From the NCBI RefSeq assembly GCF_000426845.1, contig NZ_AUGD01000003.1, forward strand, positions 434,001-498,000: DNA of 64,000 bases, given 5' to 3'. Numbering within the stretch: position 1 is the stretch's first letter; each line of letters starts with the position of its first letter. This stretch comes from Bradyrhizobium sp. in8p8 (lineage in GTDB: Bacteria > Pseudomonadota > Alphaproteobacteria > Rhizobiales > Xanthobacteraceae). Of the stretch, positions 32,798 to 41,084 are shown piece after piece. Under the pieces are notes generated by a model. It saw only the letters and a list, made by a program, of their open reading frames with translations, ran no database searches and had not been told where the DNA came from. The position numbers were made by a program, and so were the translations under genes.

Positions 32798-33076
32798 GTG
32801 AGCAGGGTTCAATGCGCTCTGGCGGCGCTGGCCGCCATCTGTCTGCCAGCCTTTGCCGGCCTTACGCCGGCCGCGGCCTGCGACTATCCCTGGTGTGCCC
32901 AGGGCGGCGAGTACGACTATCCCGGCGAATGCGCCTACAGCACCTACGAGCAATGCCAGGCCAGCGTGTCGGGCCGGCTGCTGTTCTGCGGTCGCAATCC
33001 TCGTTTCGCTTACGGGCTGAATCGGCCGCCTCAGCCGCGGCCGCACCGGCACGTGCGGGCCGTCGCGCCATACTGA
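32798..33076 (+). CDS. DUF3551 secreted small protein, copy 2
   Basis: A 92-residue paralogue of the preceding gene. CDYPWCAQGGEYDYPGECAY and CQASVSGRLLFCGRNPRFAY match copy 1 nearly residue for residue, with one extra cysteine at the mature N-terminus. The tail is again rich in Pro, His and Arg (PRPHRHVRAVAPY). The start is the GTG at 32798. The two copies are a tandem duplication about 90 bases apart on the same strand. Their function is unknown. Confidence 0.82.
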   Translation: MSRVQCALAALAAICLPAFAGLTPAAACDYPWCAQGGEYDYPGECAYSTYEQCQASVSGRLLFCGRNPRFAYGLNRPPQPRPHRHVRAVAPY

Positions 33077-33088
33077 GGGAATCACGGC

Positions 33089-34330
33089 CTACCGCTTGGC
33101 ATCGGCTTGTCCCGTGCCATTGCATGAGATCAGCATTGTGTAGGCCCGGGCGTTGGCAGCGATCTCGGTGGTTTTCAGTTCGCCCTTCGGCTCTGCGGTC
33201 TGGTAGGGCACTACGGAATTGTCGAGGAAGTCACGCAGCGCGCCCGTCTTGATGGCGAAGTTGATGTTCTCGGGGATATTACCGGTCGCGACTGCAATCC
33301 GCAGATTGTCGAGTTTTCCCGTGACCACGCCGACGATCTGGCCGGTGGTGTCGAACAGCGGGCCTCCGCTGTTGCCGGGCTGCACGGGCGCGCTGATCTG
33401 CAGGAAACGCGAATCGTTCCGCATGCCACTGAGCGAACTCACGATCCCGGTGGTCACGGTGAAGTCAGAGCTCAGCAGTCCGCGGTAGGGAAAGCCGATC
33501 GCGACGACCGAGTCGCCAGAGCGTATCGAGCGGTCGCGGATTCGAGCAAAATCTCTGAACGTCGCCGTCGACGGCGCCTGCAGGAGGGCGAGATCGTTGA
33601 TTGCATCGATCGATACAACGCGCAACGCAACCGCGGCCTCGCCGGTCAGATTGCCCTTGAGGTCGCTGCAGCCGTCGATCACGTGATGGTTCGTGACGAC
33701 GTGTCCATTGCCGCTGACCACGAACCCAGTACCACTCCTGGACTTGCCGGACTTGCTGGCCGGCGGTGACGCCGCCTTGTCCGCCGTGGCCGCAGGCTTC
33801 GCACTGCCCTTTGCGAAATCTCCCGCCTTGTTGAGCCCATCGGCTTTCACCCGCGTGACGCAATTCGCCAGCGCAGCGACCAAGGGCGCCGTCGATGTCA
33901 GCACGAATTGGAGCGGCTTGCTGCCATTGGTCGTCACCACCATCAGGCTTGCCTTCTGGAAGGTGCGAGCGACGTTGAGGGGCAGGATGGTCGTCACCAT
34001 GTTGGGTGCATTGGAGGTCGCGAACAGTCTGGCCTGCTCCTGCCCATCGAAGATGAAGTCGATGGGCGCCGTATCGCCCTTGTTGAAGCGAAAGCTGGGG
34101 CTGGCAAAGCTTAGCAGCCATGAGCCTGCCGCATTCTGCGCAACGACGAGACTCACCCCGTTGGCGTAAGGTGCCGTCGCCGCGCAATGGGAGAAGGCGC
34201 CCGTCTCATCATTGCTGAAAGCGCCGCCGATCCAGTTGCCGACATTGACGGTTCCGAACGGACCCGCCGCGTTGGCCGCGGAGACACTCACCTGCAAAAC
34301 GAACGCAACCACAAACGATCTCAGCCACAT
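33089..34330 (-). CDS. Secreted trypsin-like serine protease (S1C/HtrA-type, no PDZ)
   Basis: A 413-residue exported protein. The signal peptide (MWLRSFVVAFVLQVSVSAANAAG) is followed by about 170 residues of unknown fold and a linker of Lys/Ala/Ser (PAATADKAASPPASKSGKSR). The protease domain has the whole triad: His in GHVVTNHHVIDGC, Asp in DAINDLALLQ and Ser in APVQPGNSGGPLFD. No PDZ domain follows, unlike DegP. It would act in the periplasm, and the N-terminal part may hold regulatory or binding activity. It is convergent with the DUF3551 genes. Confidence 0.88.
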   Translation of the reverse strand: MWLRSFVVAFVLQVSVSAANAAGPFGTVNVGNWIGGAFSNDETGAFSHCAATAPYANGVSLVVAQNAAGSWLLSFASPSFRFNKGDTAPIDFIFDGQEQARLFATSNAPNMVTTILPLNVARTFQKASLMVVTTNGSKPLQFVLTSTAPLVAALANCVTRVKADGLNKAGDFAKGSAKPAATADKAASPPASKSGKSRSGTGFVVSGNGHVVTNHHVIDGCSDLKGNLTGEAAVALRVVSIDAINDLALLQAPSTATFRDFARIRDRSIRSGDSVVAIGFPYRGLLSSDFTVTTGIVSSLSGMRNDSRFLQISAPVQPGNSGGPLFDTTGQIVGVVTGKLDNLRIAVATGNIPENINFAIKTGALRDFLDNSVVPYQTAEPKGELKTTEIAANARAYTMLISCNGTGQADAKR

Positions 34331-34435
34331 ACCAGCCCCCAGAACGCCCTTGGGTTCATCTTATCCGTCAGGGCGGGGTACGCGCAACCTGCAGTTGTTA
34401 CTGCAATTTCGATCCGCCCGGCGCGACATTCGGCC

Positions 34436-34463
34436 TTGCCTTTGCTTTGCCGCGCCATATACT
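34436..34463 (+). promoter_or_regulatory. Candidate sigma-70 promoter of the repressor operon
   Basis: TTGCCT (34436-34441), a sixteen-base spacer and TATACT (34458-34463). The -10 box overlaps the palindrome at 34461-34477, so a bound repressor would block it. The -35 match is only partial. Confidence 0.5.
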
Positions 34464-34477
34464 TTGCATTACAAAGT
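34461..34477. promoter_or_regulatory. Operator palindrome ACTTTG-N5-CAAAGT, site 1
   Basis: ACTTTGCATTACAAAGT is an inverted repeat with six-base arms, about 50 bases upstream of the first gene of the membrane-protein/regulator operon. The identical sequence occurs in opposite orientation at 35528-35544 upstream of uppS, and nowhere else I could find in the window. It is probably the site of the winged-helix regulator encoded at 35130. Confidence 0.8.
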
Positions 34478-34525
34478 AACCTGCATCCCGCAATGCCGGG
34501 GGCGGAACGAGGTTTGGCATTGCCA

Positions 34526-35143
34526 ATGCGCGATCTCGACAAGGCACTTTCCGACATCGTTGCGATCCGCAGCCAGATCGCTGCGGGCACTGCATTCCGC
34601 GGGTACGGCCCGGCGACCATGGCGGCGACCGGCGCCGTCGCGCTCATCACCGCGGTCCTGCAATTCTGGCTCTTGGATGATCCCACCGGCGAGCCGCTCG
34701 GCTTCTTTCTCGGCTGGTTCGTTGCGGCCGCGCTCTCGGCACTGATGATCGGGATCGAGATGCGCGCGCGCTCGCGCCGTCACCATTCAGGCCTTGCCGA
34801 TGCCATGATCCATCAGGCGGTCGAGCAGTTCCTGCCGGCCGGCGTTGCCGGCGTGCTGCTCGCGGTCGTGATGTGGAAGTTCGCCAGCGAGACGTTGTGG
34901 CTGCTCCCGGGACTGTGGCAGATCCTGGTTTCGCTCGGCATTTTTGCCTCGATCCGCTCGTTGCCGCGCACCGTCGCGCTCGCCGGCGCCTGGTATTTCC
35001 TGTCCGGCTTCGCGGTCGTGGTGCTCGCGAGCCAAACCCACACGCTGTCGCCATGGACCATGGGGCTGCCCTTCGTGATCGGGCAGGCGGTGATGGCGGC
35101 CATTCTGCATGTCGCGTCCGGAGATGACGATGCCGAAGACTGA
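34526..35143 (+). CDS. Membrane protein of a regulator-linked operon
   Basis: A 205-residue protein with about five to six hydrophobic segments, including TMAATGAVALITAVLQFWLL, LGFFLGWFVAAALSALMIGI and WFASETLWLLPGLWQIL-type stretches, after a soluble N-terminus (MRDLDKALSDIVAIRSQIA). It overlaps the following regulator by 14 bases, so they are co-translated. Proteins of this shape are often paired with HTH_34 regulators in proteobacteria, but their role is unknown. The start at 34526 is uncertain; 34493 is an in-frame ATG. The operon is preceded by the ACTTTG operator. Confidence 0.7.
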   Translation: MRDLDKALSDIVAIRSQIAAGTAFRGYGPATMAATGAVALITAVLQFWLLDDPTGEPLGFFLGWFVAAALSALMIGIEMRARSRRHHSGLADAMIHQAVEQFLPAGVAGVLLAVVMWKFASETLWLLPGLWQILVSLGIFASIRSLPRTVALAGAWYFLSGFAVVVLASQTHTLSPWTMGLPFVIGQAVMAAILHVASGDDDAED

Positions 35144-35504
35144 CAGCGCGCCCTTCTCTTACGAAGGACTCGATCGCGTGATCCACGAGAAGGCGAGGCT
35201 CGGCCTGTTGACCTCGCTGATGGCGCATCCCAAGGGGCTTGCCTTCGGCGATCTCAAGCAGCTCTGCGGCCTGACCGACGGCAATCTCAGCCGGCACCTC
35301 GCCGTGCTCCAGGAGGCCGGTCTGGTCGAGGTGACCAAGGGCTACGAGGGCAACCGACCGCACACGACCTGCCGCCTGACCAAGGCCGGCCGCCGGCGCT
35401 TCCTCGACTATCTCGCCGTGCTTGAGCGGCTGGTGCGCGACGCAGCGAAAGCCGCCGGCCGCGAGGCGCCGCCGCTCGGGCGCCTCGGCATCGCATCGAC
35501 CTGA
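35130..35504 (+). CDS. Winged-helix transcriptional regulator (HTH_34 type)
   Basis: A 124-residue DNA-binding protein. FSYEGLDRVIHEKARLGLLTSLMAHPKG starts the winged-helix domain, FGDLKQLCGLTDGNLSRHLAVL is the helix-turn-helix with the recognition helix, and EVTKGYEGNRPHTTCRLTKAGRRRFL is the wing. The family acts as repressors; a ligand is not known here. The ATG at 35130 lies seven bases after GGAG. It overlaps the membrane-protein gene and sits directly before uppS. Two copies of one palindrome, in front of its own operon and on uppS, are its likely operators. Confidence 0.88.
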   Translation: MPKTDSAPFSYEGLDRVIHEKARLGLLTSLMAHPKGLAFGDLKQLCGLTDGNLSRHLAVLQEAGLVEVTKGYEGNRPHTTCRLTKAGRRRFLDYLAVLERLVRDAAKAAGREAPPLGRLGIAST

Positions 35505-35527
35505 TCATCCCCCTTTTTTGCCCGGAG

Positions 35528-35544
35528 ACTTTGTAATGCAAAGT
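35528..35544. promoter_or_regulatory. Operator palindrome on the uppS start codon, site 2
   Basis: ACTTTGTAATGCAAAGT is the reverse complement of site 1. The ATG of uppS (35536-35538) is inside the palindrome. A repressor here would sit on the ribosome site and start codon DNA, and could also block an upstream promoter in the preceding gene's tail. Confidence 0.8.
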
Positions 35545-36276
35545 GAAACAACGTCCCGCCACGAGAAGCTTCATGTCGGCATCATCATGGACGGTAACGG
35601 CAGATGGGCGACGCGGCGCGGCCTGTCGCGCGTGCGCGGCCATGAGGCGGGCGTCGAGACCATCCGCCGGATCGTCGAGGCAGCACCCAAGCAGGGCATC
35701 GGCGCACTGACGCTTTACGCGTTCTCCACCGACAATTGGCGCAGGCCGAAGGCCGAGGTCGCCGCGCTGATGACCTTGCTGCGCTTCTACCTCGCCAACG
35801 AGGTGCAGAGCCTGGTCAAGAACGGCGTGCGTCTCACCGTTATCGGCCGCCGCGATCGCTTGCCTGAGGGCATCGCCACCGCGATCACCCGCGCGGAGGA
35901 GGCCACCGCCGATGGTGGCACGCTGCATTTGCGCATCGCCGTCGATTATTCCGCGCGCGACGCCATCCTCAATGCCGCGGCAAAGGCGGCTGCGCTCACC
36001 AGCCTCACCCGCGAAGCCTTCTCCCAGCTCGTCACCGGCGAGGCCGGCCTGCGCGATGTCGATCTCATCATCCGCACGTCCGGCGAGAAGCGTCTATCGG
36101 ACTTCCTGCTCTGGGAGGGTGCCTATGCCGAGCTGCACTTCACCGAGCGGATGTGGCCCGAATTCGACGCAGGTGATCTTGCCGAGGCGCTCGCCGCCTT
36201 CCATGGCCGCGAGCGCCGCTTCGGCGGCCTGCGGGCGATCGTGCCGGAGGAGGTGCCTTCGCTCTCTCGGGTGTGA
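35536..36276 (+). CDS. uppS: Isoprenyl transferase (undecaprenyl diphosphate synthase family), second copy type
   Basis: A 246-residue cis-prenyltransferase that elongates farnesyl diphosphate with isopentenyl diphosphate to make the undecaprenyl carrier for cell-wall synthesis, or a related chain. VGIIMDGNGRWATRRGLSRVRGHEAG holds the catalytic Asp and the diphosphate site. LTLYAFSTDNWRRPKAEV and DLIIRTSGEKRLSDFLLWEGAYAELHF are signatures. Housekeeping uppS normally lies in the rpsB-tsf-pyrH-frr-uppS-cdsA-dxr block; here it stands behind a repressor gene with an operator on its start codon, so it is probably a regulated paralogue. The chain length is unknown. Confidence 0.85.
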   Translation: MQSETTSRHEKLHVGIIMDGNGRWATRRGLSRVRGHEAGVETIRRIVEAAPKQGIGALTLYAFSTDNWRRPKAEVAALMTLLRFYLANEVQSLVKNGVRLTVIGRRDRLPEGIATAITRAEEATADGGTLHLRIAVDYSARDAILNAAAKAAALTSLTREAFSQLVTGEAGLRDVDLIIRTSGEKRLSDFLLWEGAYAELHFTERMWPEFDAGDLAEALAAFHGRERRFGGLRAIVPEEVPSLSRV

Positions 36277-36373
36277 TGTCGCGGCCGCCGCGGCCACGTT
36301 GATTTGCCGCGTGGCACGGATCGTGCTCTAGTCTCTCGCGATGGAGTGTCCGCAGCGATGGGAGCTTCGCAAG

Positions 36374-36859
36374 ATGCGCGCGGTTCTGGATTATTGCACC
36401 GGCGGAACGGAACGGCAGCTTGCCGCCGGCACGACAATCGTCGCAGAGGGCGGCACCACCGGCCATCTCTACGTGCTGATGCAAGGCAGGCTCGAGGTGC
36501 TCAAGGGCGAGATGGTGGTCGCCACCGTCACCGAACCCGGCGCCGTGCTGGGTGAAATGTCCGTGCTGCTCGGCCAGCCGCATACGGCAACGGTGCGAGC
36601 CTGCTCCGACGCAGTCGTCTACGAATTCGAGGATGCCGCCGCCTTCCTCGAGAGGGAGCCGGGTGTGGCGCTGCTGATCGCGAAGATGCTGGCGCAGCGC
36701 CTCAATGCCGCCAATACCTACCTCGCCGATCTCAAGCGCCAATATGCTGGCCACGGCACGCATCTGGCCATGGTCGGGGAAGTGCTTCAAAGCATGATCA
36801 ACCTGCCGCCGCTTGAGGTCTCGCCAGGCTCGGATCGGCAATCCGATCCAAGAATGTGA
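36374..36859 (+). CDS. Cyclic nucleotide-binding domain protein (Crp/PKA-type CNB domain)
   Basis: A 161-residue protein made of one CNB domain. LAAGTTIVAEGGTTGHLYVLMQGRLEVLKGEMVVATVTEPGAVLGEMSVLLGQPHTATVRA has the phosphate-binding cassette pattern, with GEMS and a following Arg-lacking turn (QPHTAT rather than RSA). No DNA-binding domain follows, so it may be a regulatory partner. The ATG at 36374 has GGGAG nine bases before it; 36341 is an alternative start. Its 3' end overlaps the converging phosphatase gene by 62 bases. Confidence 0.8.
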   Translation: MRAVLDYCTGGTERQLAAGTTIVAEGGTTGHLYVLMQGRLEVLKGEMVVATVTEPGAVLGEMSVLLGQPHTATVRACSDAVVYEFEDAAAFLEREPGVALLIAKMLAQRLNAANTYLADLKRQYAGHGTHLAMVGEVLQSMINLPPLEVSPGSDRQSDPRM

Positions 36860-37625
36860 GCCAGGCCGGAGGCGCCTCGATGGCAGCGGCGGGGCGCTGT
36901 AGCGGAGCATTCAGGTCGATCCATTGCGCCTCACCCGCCGCAAGCCAGAACGCCTTGTCCGCGTCGAGGTCCAGCACGATGTAGGTCGGGGGGCGGCCGG
37001 GTTGCAGTCCGGTGTTGAAGACCCATGTCTGGCCCAGCCGGTCGAACCACGATCCATCGCCGATGAAGGGCGATTGATGCACATGACCCGAGATCACCAT
37101 GGACGGCTGATATTGCTTGATCCACTGCACCAGCTCGACGTCGCCGAAGAAGCGCTTGCCGCCCCAGCTTGTCGGCGAACCCGCCGGCGGCGCATGATGC
37201 GCCCAGATCCAGCGCTGCTTCCGGCCTGCGGCGGCATCGCGCAACTGCTCGACAAGCCGTTGCTTGACGAGCGGTCCGTCCCACCACGGGCACACCGTGA
37301 AGCTTGTGTCGCCGATGCTGAAGCTGTCGCCGTCGCAGGCAATGCCGAGCTCGCGCATCTCCGAGATCCAGCGCGATACCTTCTCGCCCTCCGCGTTGCG
37401 CCCGTCGAGGTCGTGATTGCCGGAGCAGAGGATCACGCGGGTCGTCGCGGCGAGAAGCGCAAGGTATTTCTTCACCACCAGGATTTGGGCGCGGAAATCC
37501 ACGATCGAGCCGATGTCGAGCGCATCGCCGGCGAAGATCACGAGGTCGAATTGCGGCGCCGCGCTGACCAGCCAGTCGAGCTGAGGCAGCGAATAGTGCA
37601 GGTCGGCCACGACCAGGCAGCGCAT
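36798..37625 (-). CDS. Calcineurin-like metallophosphoesterase
   Basis: A 275-residue metallophosphatase. CLVVADLHYSLPQLDWL gives the Asp-x-His pair, VIFAGDALDIGSIVDF the second Asp, CSGNHDLDGRN the Asn-His-Asp/Glu motif, AHHAPPAGSPTSWGG and VISGHVHQSPF the C-terminal His ligands. Two metal ions would be bound. The ATG at 37625 (MRCLVVADLH) starts directly at the fold. The substrate may be a phosphoester of nucleotides or lipids and cannot be told. It runs tail-to-tail into the CNB protein gene. Confidence 0.9.
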   Translation of the reverse strand: MRCLVVADLHYSLPQLDWLVSAAPQFDLVIFAGDALDIGSIVDFRAQILVVKKYLALLAATTRVILCSGNHDLDGRNAEGEKVSRWISEMRELGIACDGDSFSIGDTSFTVCPWWDGPLVKQRLVEQLRDAAAGRKQRWIWAHHAPPAGSPTSWGGKRFFGDVELVQWIKQYQPSMVISGHVHQSPFIGDGSWFDRLGQTWVFNTGLQPGRPPTYIVLDLDADKAFWLAAGEAQWIDLNAPLQRPAAAIEAPPAWLTFLDRIADPSLARPQAAAG

Positions 37626-37834
37626 TGGAGAACCGTCCGCGAGCGATCGAGAATGTCCGGGAATTTCAAACGACACAAAGCAAGAAGCAGACCAATACGA
37701 CTGCTCGCTTCCTCATTCCACCGCGCGACAGCATGCTTGGACGCGTGGCACAGGCAAGGCTCAGGCAGTGCGAGGGCTGGACCGGATCGCCGAACTCTGA
37801 TGTCCTTGCATACCCTCAACCGCTCGTGCCCCCA

Positions 37835-38521
37835 ATGACTCCCTTCAAGACCATTCGCGCCCGCGCCGAGAAACGAAAGGGCGGGCCCAAGGCGCTCGAG
37901 AAACTGCTGCCGGCAAAGCCTGACCTCAAGCGGTTGGCGAGGCTCGGCGATGACCGCATCCTCGCCGAAATGACCAAGCGGGTGTTCTGCGCCGGTTTTG
38001 CCTGGAGCGTGATTGATTCCAGATGGGACGGCTTTGAAGACGCCTTCCTGCATTTCCAACCCGCCACGCTCACCTTCCAGCCCGAAGACTATTGGGAGGG
38101 CCTGCTGGCCGACGCGCGGATCGTACGCAACGGCGCCAAGATCATGTCCGTGCGCGACAACGCCGCCTTCGTGCAGGACATCGCGAAGGAGCACGGCAGC
38201 TTCGGCAAGTTTCTGGCGAAGTGGCCGTCGTCCGACGAGATCGGCCTGCTCGATCTGCTCACCAGGCGCGGCAGCCGGCTGGGAGGCAACACCGGCCAGA
38301 TGTTGCTGCGCTTCGTCGGCTGGGACGGTTTCGTGACGTCCAAGGACGTCGTGGCGTGCCTGCGCAATGCAGGTCTCGATATCGCTGAAGAGGTCAAGTC
38401 GAAGGGCGATCTCGCCAAGGTGCAGGCGCAGTTCAACGCCTGGGCCGAGGAGACCGGCCTGCCTTACACTTATCTTTCGCGCATCTGCGCGCTGTCCGTC
38501 GGCGAGGTCAAAGGCAAGTAG
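37835..38521 (+). CDS. DNA-3-methyladenine glycosylase I family protein (Tag-like)
   Basis: A 228-residue helix-hairpin-helix protein of the methyladenine glycosylase type, which removes 3-methyladenine from DNA. FAWSVIDSRWDGFEDAFLHFQP, ADARIVRNGAKIMSVRDNAAF and WPSSDEIGLLDLLTRRGSRL match the Tag pattern, with an altered zinc or binding region: the N-terminal CxW and C-terminal HxxxC pair of E. coli Tag are not evident. The ATG at 37835 (MTPFKTIRARAEKRKGG) begins the conserved part. It may be a diverged member; the preceding 200 bases contain no gene. Confidence 0.75.
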   Translation: MTPFKTIRARAEKRKGGPKALEKLLPAKPDLKRLARLGDDRILAEMTKRVFCAGFAWSVIDSRWDGFEDAFLHFQPATLTFQPEDYWEGLLADARIVRNGAKIMSVRDNAAFVQDIAKEHGSFGKFLAKWPSSDEIGLLDLLTRRGSRLGGNTGQMLLRFVGWDGFVTSKDVVACLRNAGLDIAEEVKSKGDLAKVQAQFNAWAEETGLPYTYLSRICALSVGEVKGK

Positions 38522-38540
38522 TAAACCAAGGAGAACGAGA

Positions 38541-38834
38541 ATGGCAAAAGCCTATTGGGTTGCCACGTATCGCGCGATCAAGGATCCCGAGTCCATGGCG
38601 GCTTATGCCAAGCTGTCGCGCCCGGCCATCGAAGCGGCTGGTGGCCGCGTGCTTGCGCGGGGAATGCCGGCCGCTGCCTTCGAGCTTGGCCAAATGGAGC
38701 GCGTGGTTCTCATCGAGTTCGACAGCGTCGAGAGCGCCAAGGCGGCGTATGCGAGCCCGGCCTATCAGAAGGCACACGATCTGCTCGGAGACGGCGCCGA
38801 CCGCGACATTCGGATCGTCGAAGCTGCTGAATAG
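38541..38834 (+). CDS. DUF1330 family protein
   Basis: A 97-residue ferredoxin-like fold protein of the DUF1330 family, dimeric alpha/beta-barrel proteins of unknown reaction. AKAYWVATYRAIKDPESMAAYAKLSRPAIEAAGGRVLARG and ERVVLIEFDSVESAKAAYASPAYQKA are the signature halves. AAGGAG is eight bases before the ATG. It follows the glycosylase-like gene by 19 bases and is probably co-transcribed. Confidence 0.9.
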   Translation: MAKAYWVATYRAIKDPESMAAYAKLSRPAIEAAGGRVLARGMPAAAFELGQMERVVLIEFDSVESAKAAYASPAYQKAHDLLGDGADRDIRIVEAAE

Positions 38835-39038
38835 CGCGACATCGGCGAATCATGGGCATCCTGTGGCGATCCCGTGCCTTGAACGCGGCAGATGGCGCGC
38901 CCTTATCACGAAATACATTTCCCAGGAACATTTGTGCGCAGCACCTGTTCGGGAGGTGAGCCAGGCAGATACCGTCGCAGGGAACACCGTCCTGGCTCGG
39001 CTTAATGGAAACCCGCCACGACAGAAACGGAGCAGCTC

Positions 39039-39332
39039 ATGAAGCTCACATCCGAACAGGTGAAGCAGACCGTCAACCAGCTCGGCGCTCAGGTGCTGCC
39101 CGACGAGCATCCCGCGATGCCGCAGCTCAACAGCATGTTCGGCGAGCACACCTTCTTCGTCGACGAGATGGGACTCAAGGTCCTCGAGCCGACGGGATCG
39201 CCCGATACCGAACGCCACAGCGGCGAGGTCGTCAGCCTGGCCGATTGGGGCGATTCCGATTTGACGCGCCTGATGGCACACGAGCCCGAGCCGACTGGCG
39301 TGATCGTTGTGTTCGAGCACGTGCGGCATTGA
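39039..39332 (+). CDS. Small conserved hypothetical protein
   Basis: A 97-residue acidic soluble protein, MKLTSEQVKQTVNQLGAQVLP, with a central MFGEHTFFVDEMGLKVLE and a final GVIVVFEHVRH. The pattern recurs in alphaproteobacterial genomes as a small single-domain protein, but I do not recognise a functional family. CGGAG precedes the ATG. It stands alone about 200 bases past DUF1330. Confidence 0.65.
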   Translation: MKLTSEQVKQTVNQLGAQVLPDEHPAMPQLNSMFGEHTFFVDEMGLKVLEPTGSPDTERHSGEVVSLADWGDSDLTRLMAHEPEPTGVIVVFEHVRH

Positions 39333-39429
39333 GCGGCCCGGCGAATCGCTCTCAATGGTGGCGGGGTCCGAGAATCCGTCACCGTCAGCCGTGCGGCGCG
39401 CGCTGAGGGCTCCAACGTAGCTGCCGGGA

Positions 39430-40842
39430 TCATGCCTGGAGCGGGATCTCGATGGCGATCCGGGTCCCCGGATGCTTCGTGCGCTCGAGCCGCAGCCGGC
39501 CGTTCAACGATGAGGCGACCAGATTGAAGGCGATGTGGAGCCCGAGGCCGGAATGACCACTGTCCCGACTTGTCGTGACGAACGGATCGAAGATGCGCGC
39601 CTGCAATTCGTCCGGGATGCCGACGCCATCATCAGAGCAGACCAGACGGACTGATTTCGGGTCCGGCTGGCTGACTGTGAGGATAAACCTGCCGCCTCTT
39701 TTGCCGGGATACGCATGCCCTGCCGTATTCAGGGCGAGATTGCTGATCACCTGAGCAAGCGCTCCGGGGTAGCTGTTGAGCCTGATGCCCGCTGGGCACT
39801 GGACCTCGACCGCCAGGCCATTGTGCGACAGCAGCGGCCCGAGCCTGGACATCAACTCCGAGAGCCAATCCTTGAGTTCGAACTCGCGCCGGTCCTCATC
39901 GGCTTGATGGACGGCGACCTGCCTGAAGCTGTGCACCATCTCGGATGCGCGATGCAGATTTTCGAAGGTCAGATCGAGACCTTGCCTGAGCCGGTCGATC
40001 CCTTTCGTCAGGTCGGAGCGCCGGACGGATGCTCCGCCCAGTGCATCTGCCATCGTCTGCAGATCGGTCTGCATGGTGGTGGAGGTCGTCAGGGCGAGGC
40101 CGAGCGGCGTGCTGACCTCGTGAGCGACTCCAGCGACCAATTGCCCGAGCGAGGCGAGTTTCTCCGTCTGCACGAGTTGCTCCTGGGTCGCGCGCAGATC
40201 GCGCAGCGATTTCTCGGAGCGTTCCTTCTCCCGCTGCAGCGCTTCGGAGGTTTGGAATTGCTTCCGCGCCCGGTACTCGCGCGCGGCCACGGCGTAGAGC
40301 GACAATGCGGAGGCGTTGCCGACGAGGGTATGATTGATGAATCTCAGGCCCGCCGGCATCGTCAACGCGAACGACTCGGCGACCAGCAGCGCAACCCATG
40401 ACAGCAGGCAGAAGATCGCAAGCGAGCCGATCCGCAATGGCAGCATGGTCGAGACGAACAGGATGATCATCATCATGCCGGGCGCGGCAAAGGTGAAGCC
40501 GGACGGCAGCACGAGATAAATGCTCGGCAGGATGCAGCCGGGAATGACGCAATAGACGAGAAAGATCGTCTCGGCCCACGGCTTCATCCATCGTCGCGAC
40601 AACAGCGCCGTCAACGGCAGCAGCACGAACAGCGCCGTGCCGCCACGGATGGCCAGCGTCGTCGGAACCACTTCGGGGTAGAGCACCCAATCCCAGAGCG
40701 TGTAGCCCGCATAGGTGGCGGCGCCGAGCAGCATCGCGATCTGCGTCCAGCCGAGGCTGCCTCGGACGTATTGGTCGACAAACCGCCGCTCCTCGATGCG
40801 GTCTTCGAAGCGCAGCCCGAGGCGGATCAATAAGCCAAGCAT
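39430..40842 (-). CDS. Membrane sensor histidine kinase
   Basis: A 470-residue kinase. About six membrane segments occupy residues 30-185, followed by a coiled coil (EALQREKERSEKSLRDLRATQEQ). LVAGVAHEVSTPLGLALT carries the phosphorylated His241 in an HEVSTPLG form, and the ATPase domain has NLALNTAGHAYP (N box), DDGVGIPDELQARIFDPF (G1) and SGLGLHIAFNLVA (G2). No response regulator lies next to it, so it is an orphan whose partner must be elsewhere. The signal is unknown. Confidence 0.9.
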   Translation of the reverse strand: MLGLLIRLGLRFEDRIEERRFVDQYVRGSLGWTQIAMLLGAATYAGYTLWDWVLYPEVVPTTLAIRGGTALFVLLPLTALLSRRWMKPWAETIFLVYCVIPGCILPSIYLVLPSGFTFAAPGMMMIILFVSTMLPLRIGSLAIFCLLSWVALLVAESFALTMPAGLRFINHTLVGNASALSLYAVAAREYRARKQFQTSEALQREKERSEKSLRDLRATQEQLVQTEKLASLGQLVAGVAHEVSTPLGLALTTSTTMQTDLQTMADALGGASVRRSDLTKGIDRLRQGLDLTFENLHRASEMVHSFRQVAVHQADEDRREFELKDWLSELMSRLGPLLSHNGLAVEVQCPAGIRLNSYPGALAQVISNLALNTAGHAYPGKRGGRFILTVSQPDPKSVRLVCSDDGVGIPDELQARIFDPFVTTSRDSGHSGLGLHIAFNLVASSLNGRLRLERTKHPGTRIAIEIPLQA

Positions 40843-41084
40843 TCCAGCTCAATCGCGAAAACGTCGTGATGGGTGTCTGTACGACAGGATTGCAGCTGCG
40901 TCGCGGATAAAGATGTCGCGTCGGTTGGTCTCTCGGGCCTCGTTAAGGCACCGCATCGCCGCCGAGAGGGGGGCTGCGGCCGTCCCAAGCAGCCCTCACG
41001 CGGTCGGCGACCAGGCCGGTACCATGGGGACGTCAAAGTACGAAGAGCCGACATCGTGGTCGGCCGAAATGTCTTCAAACTAGA

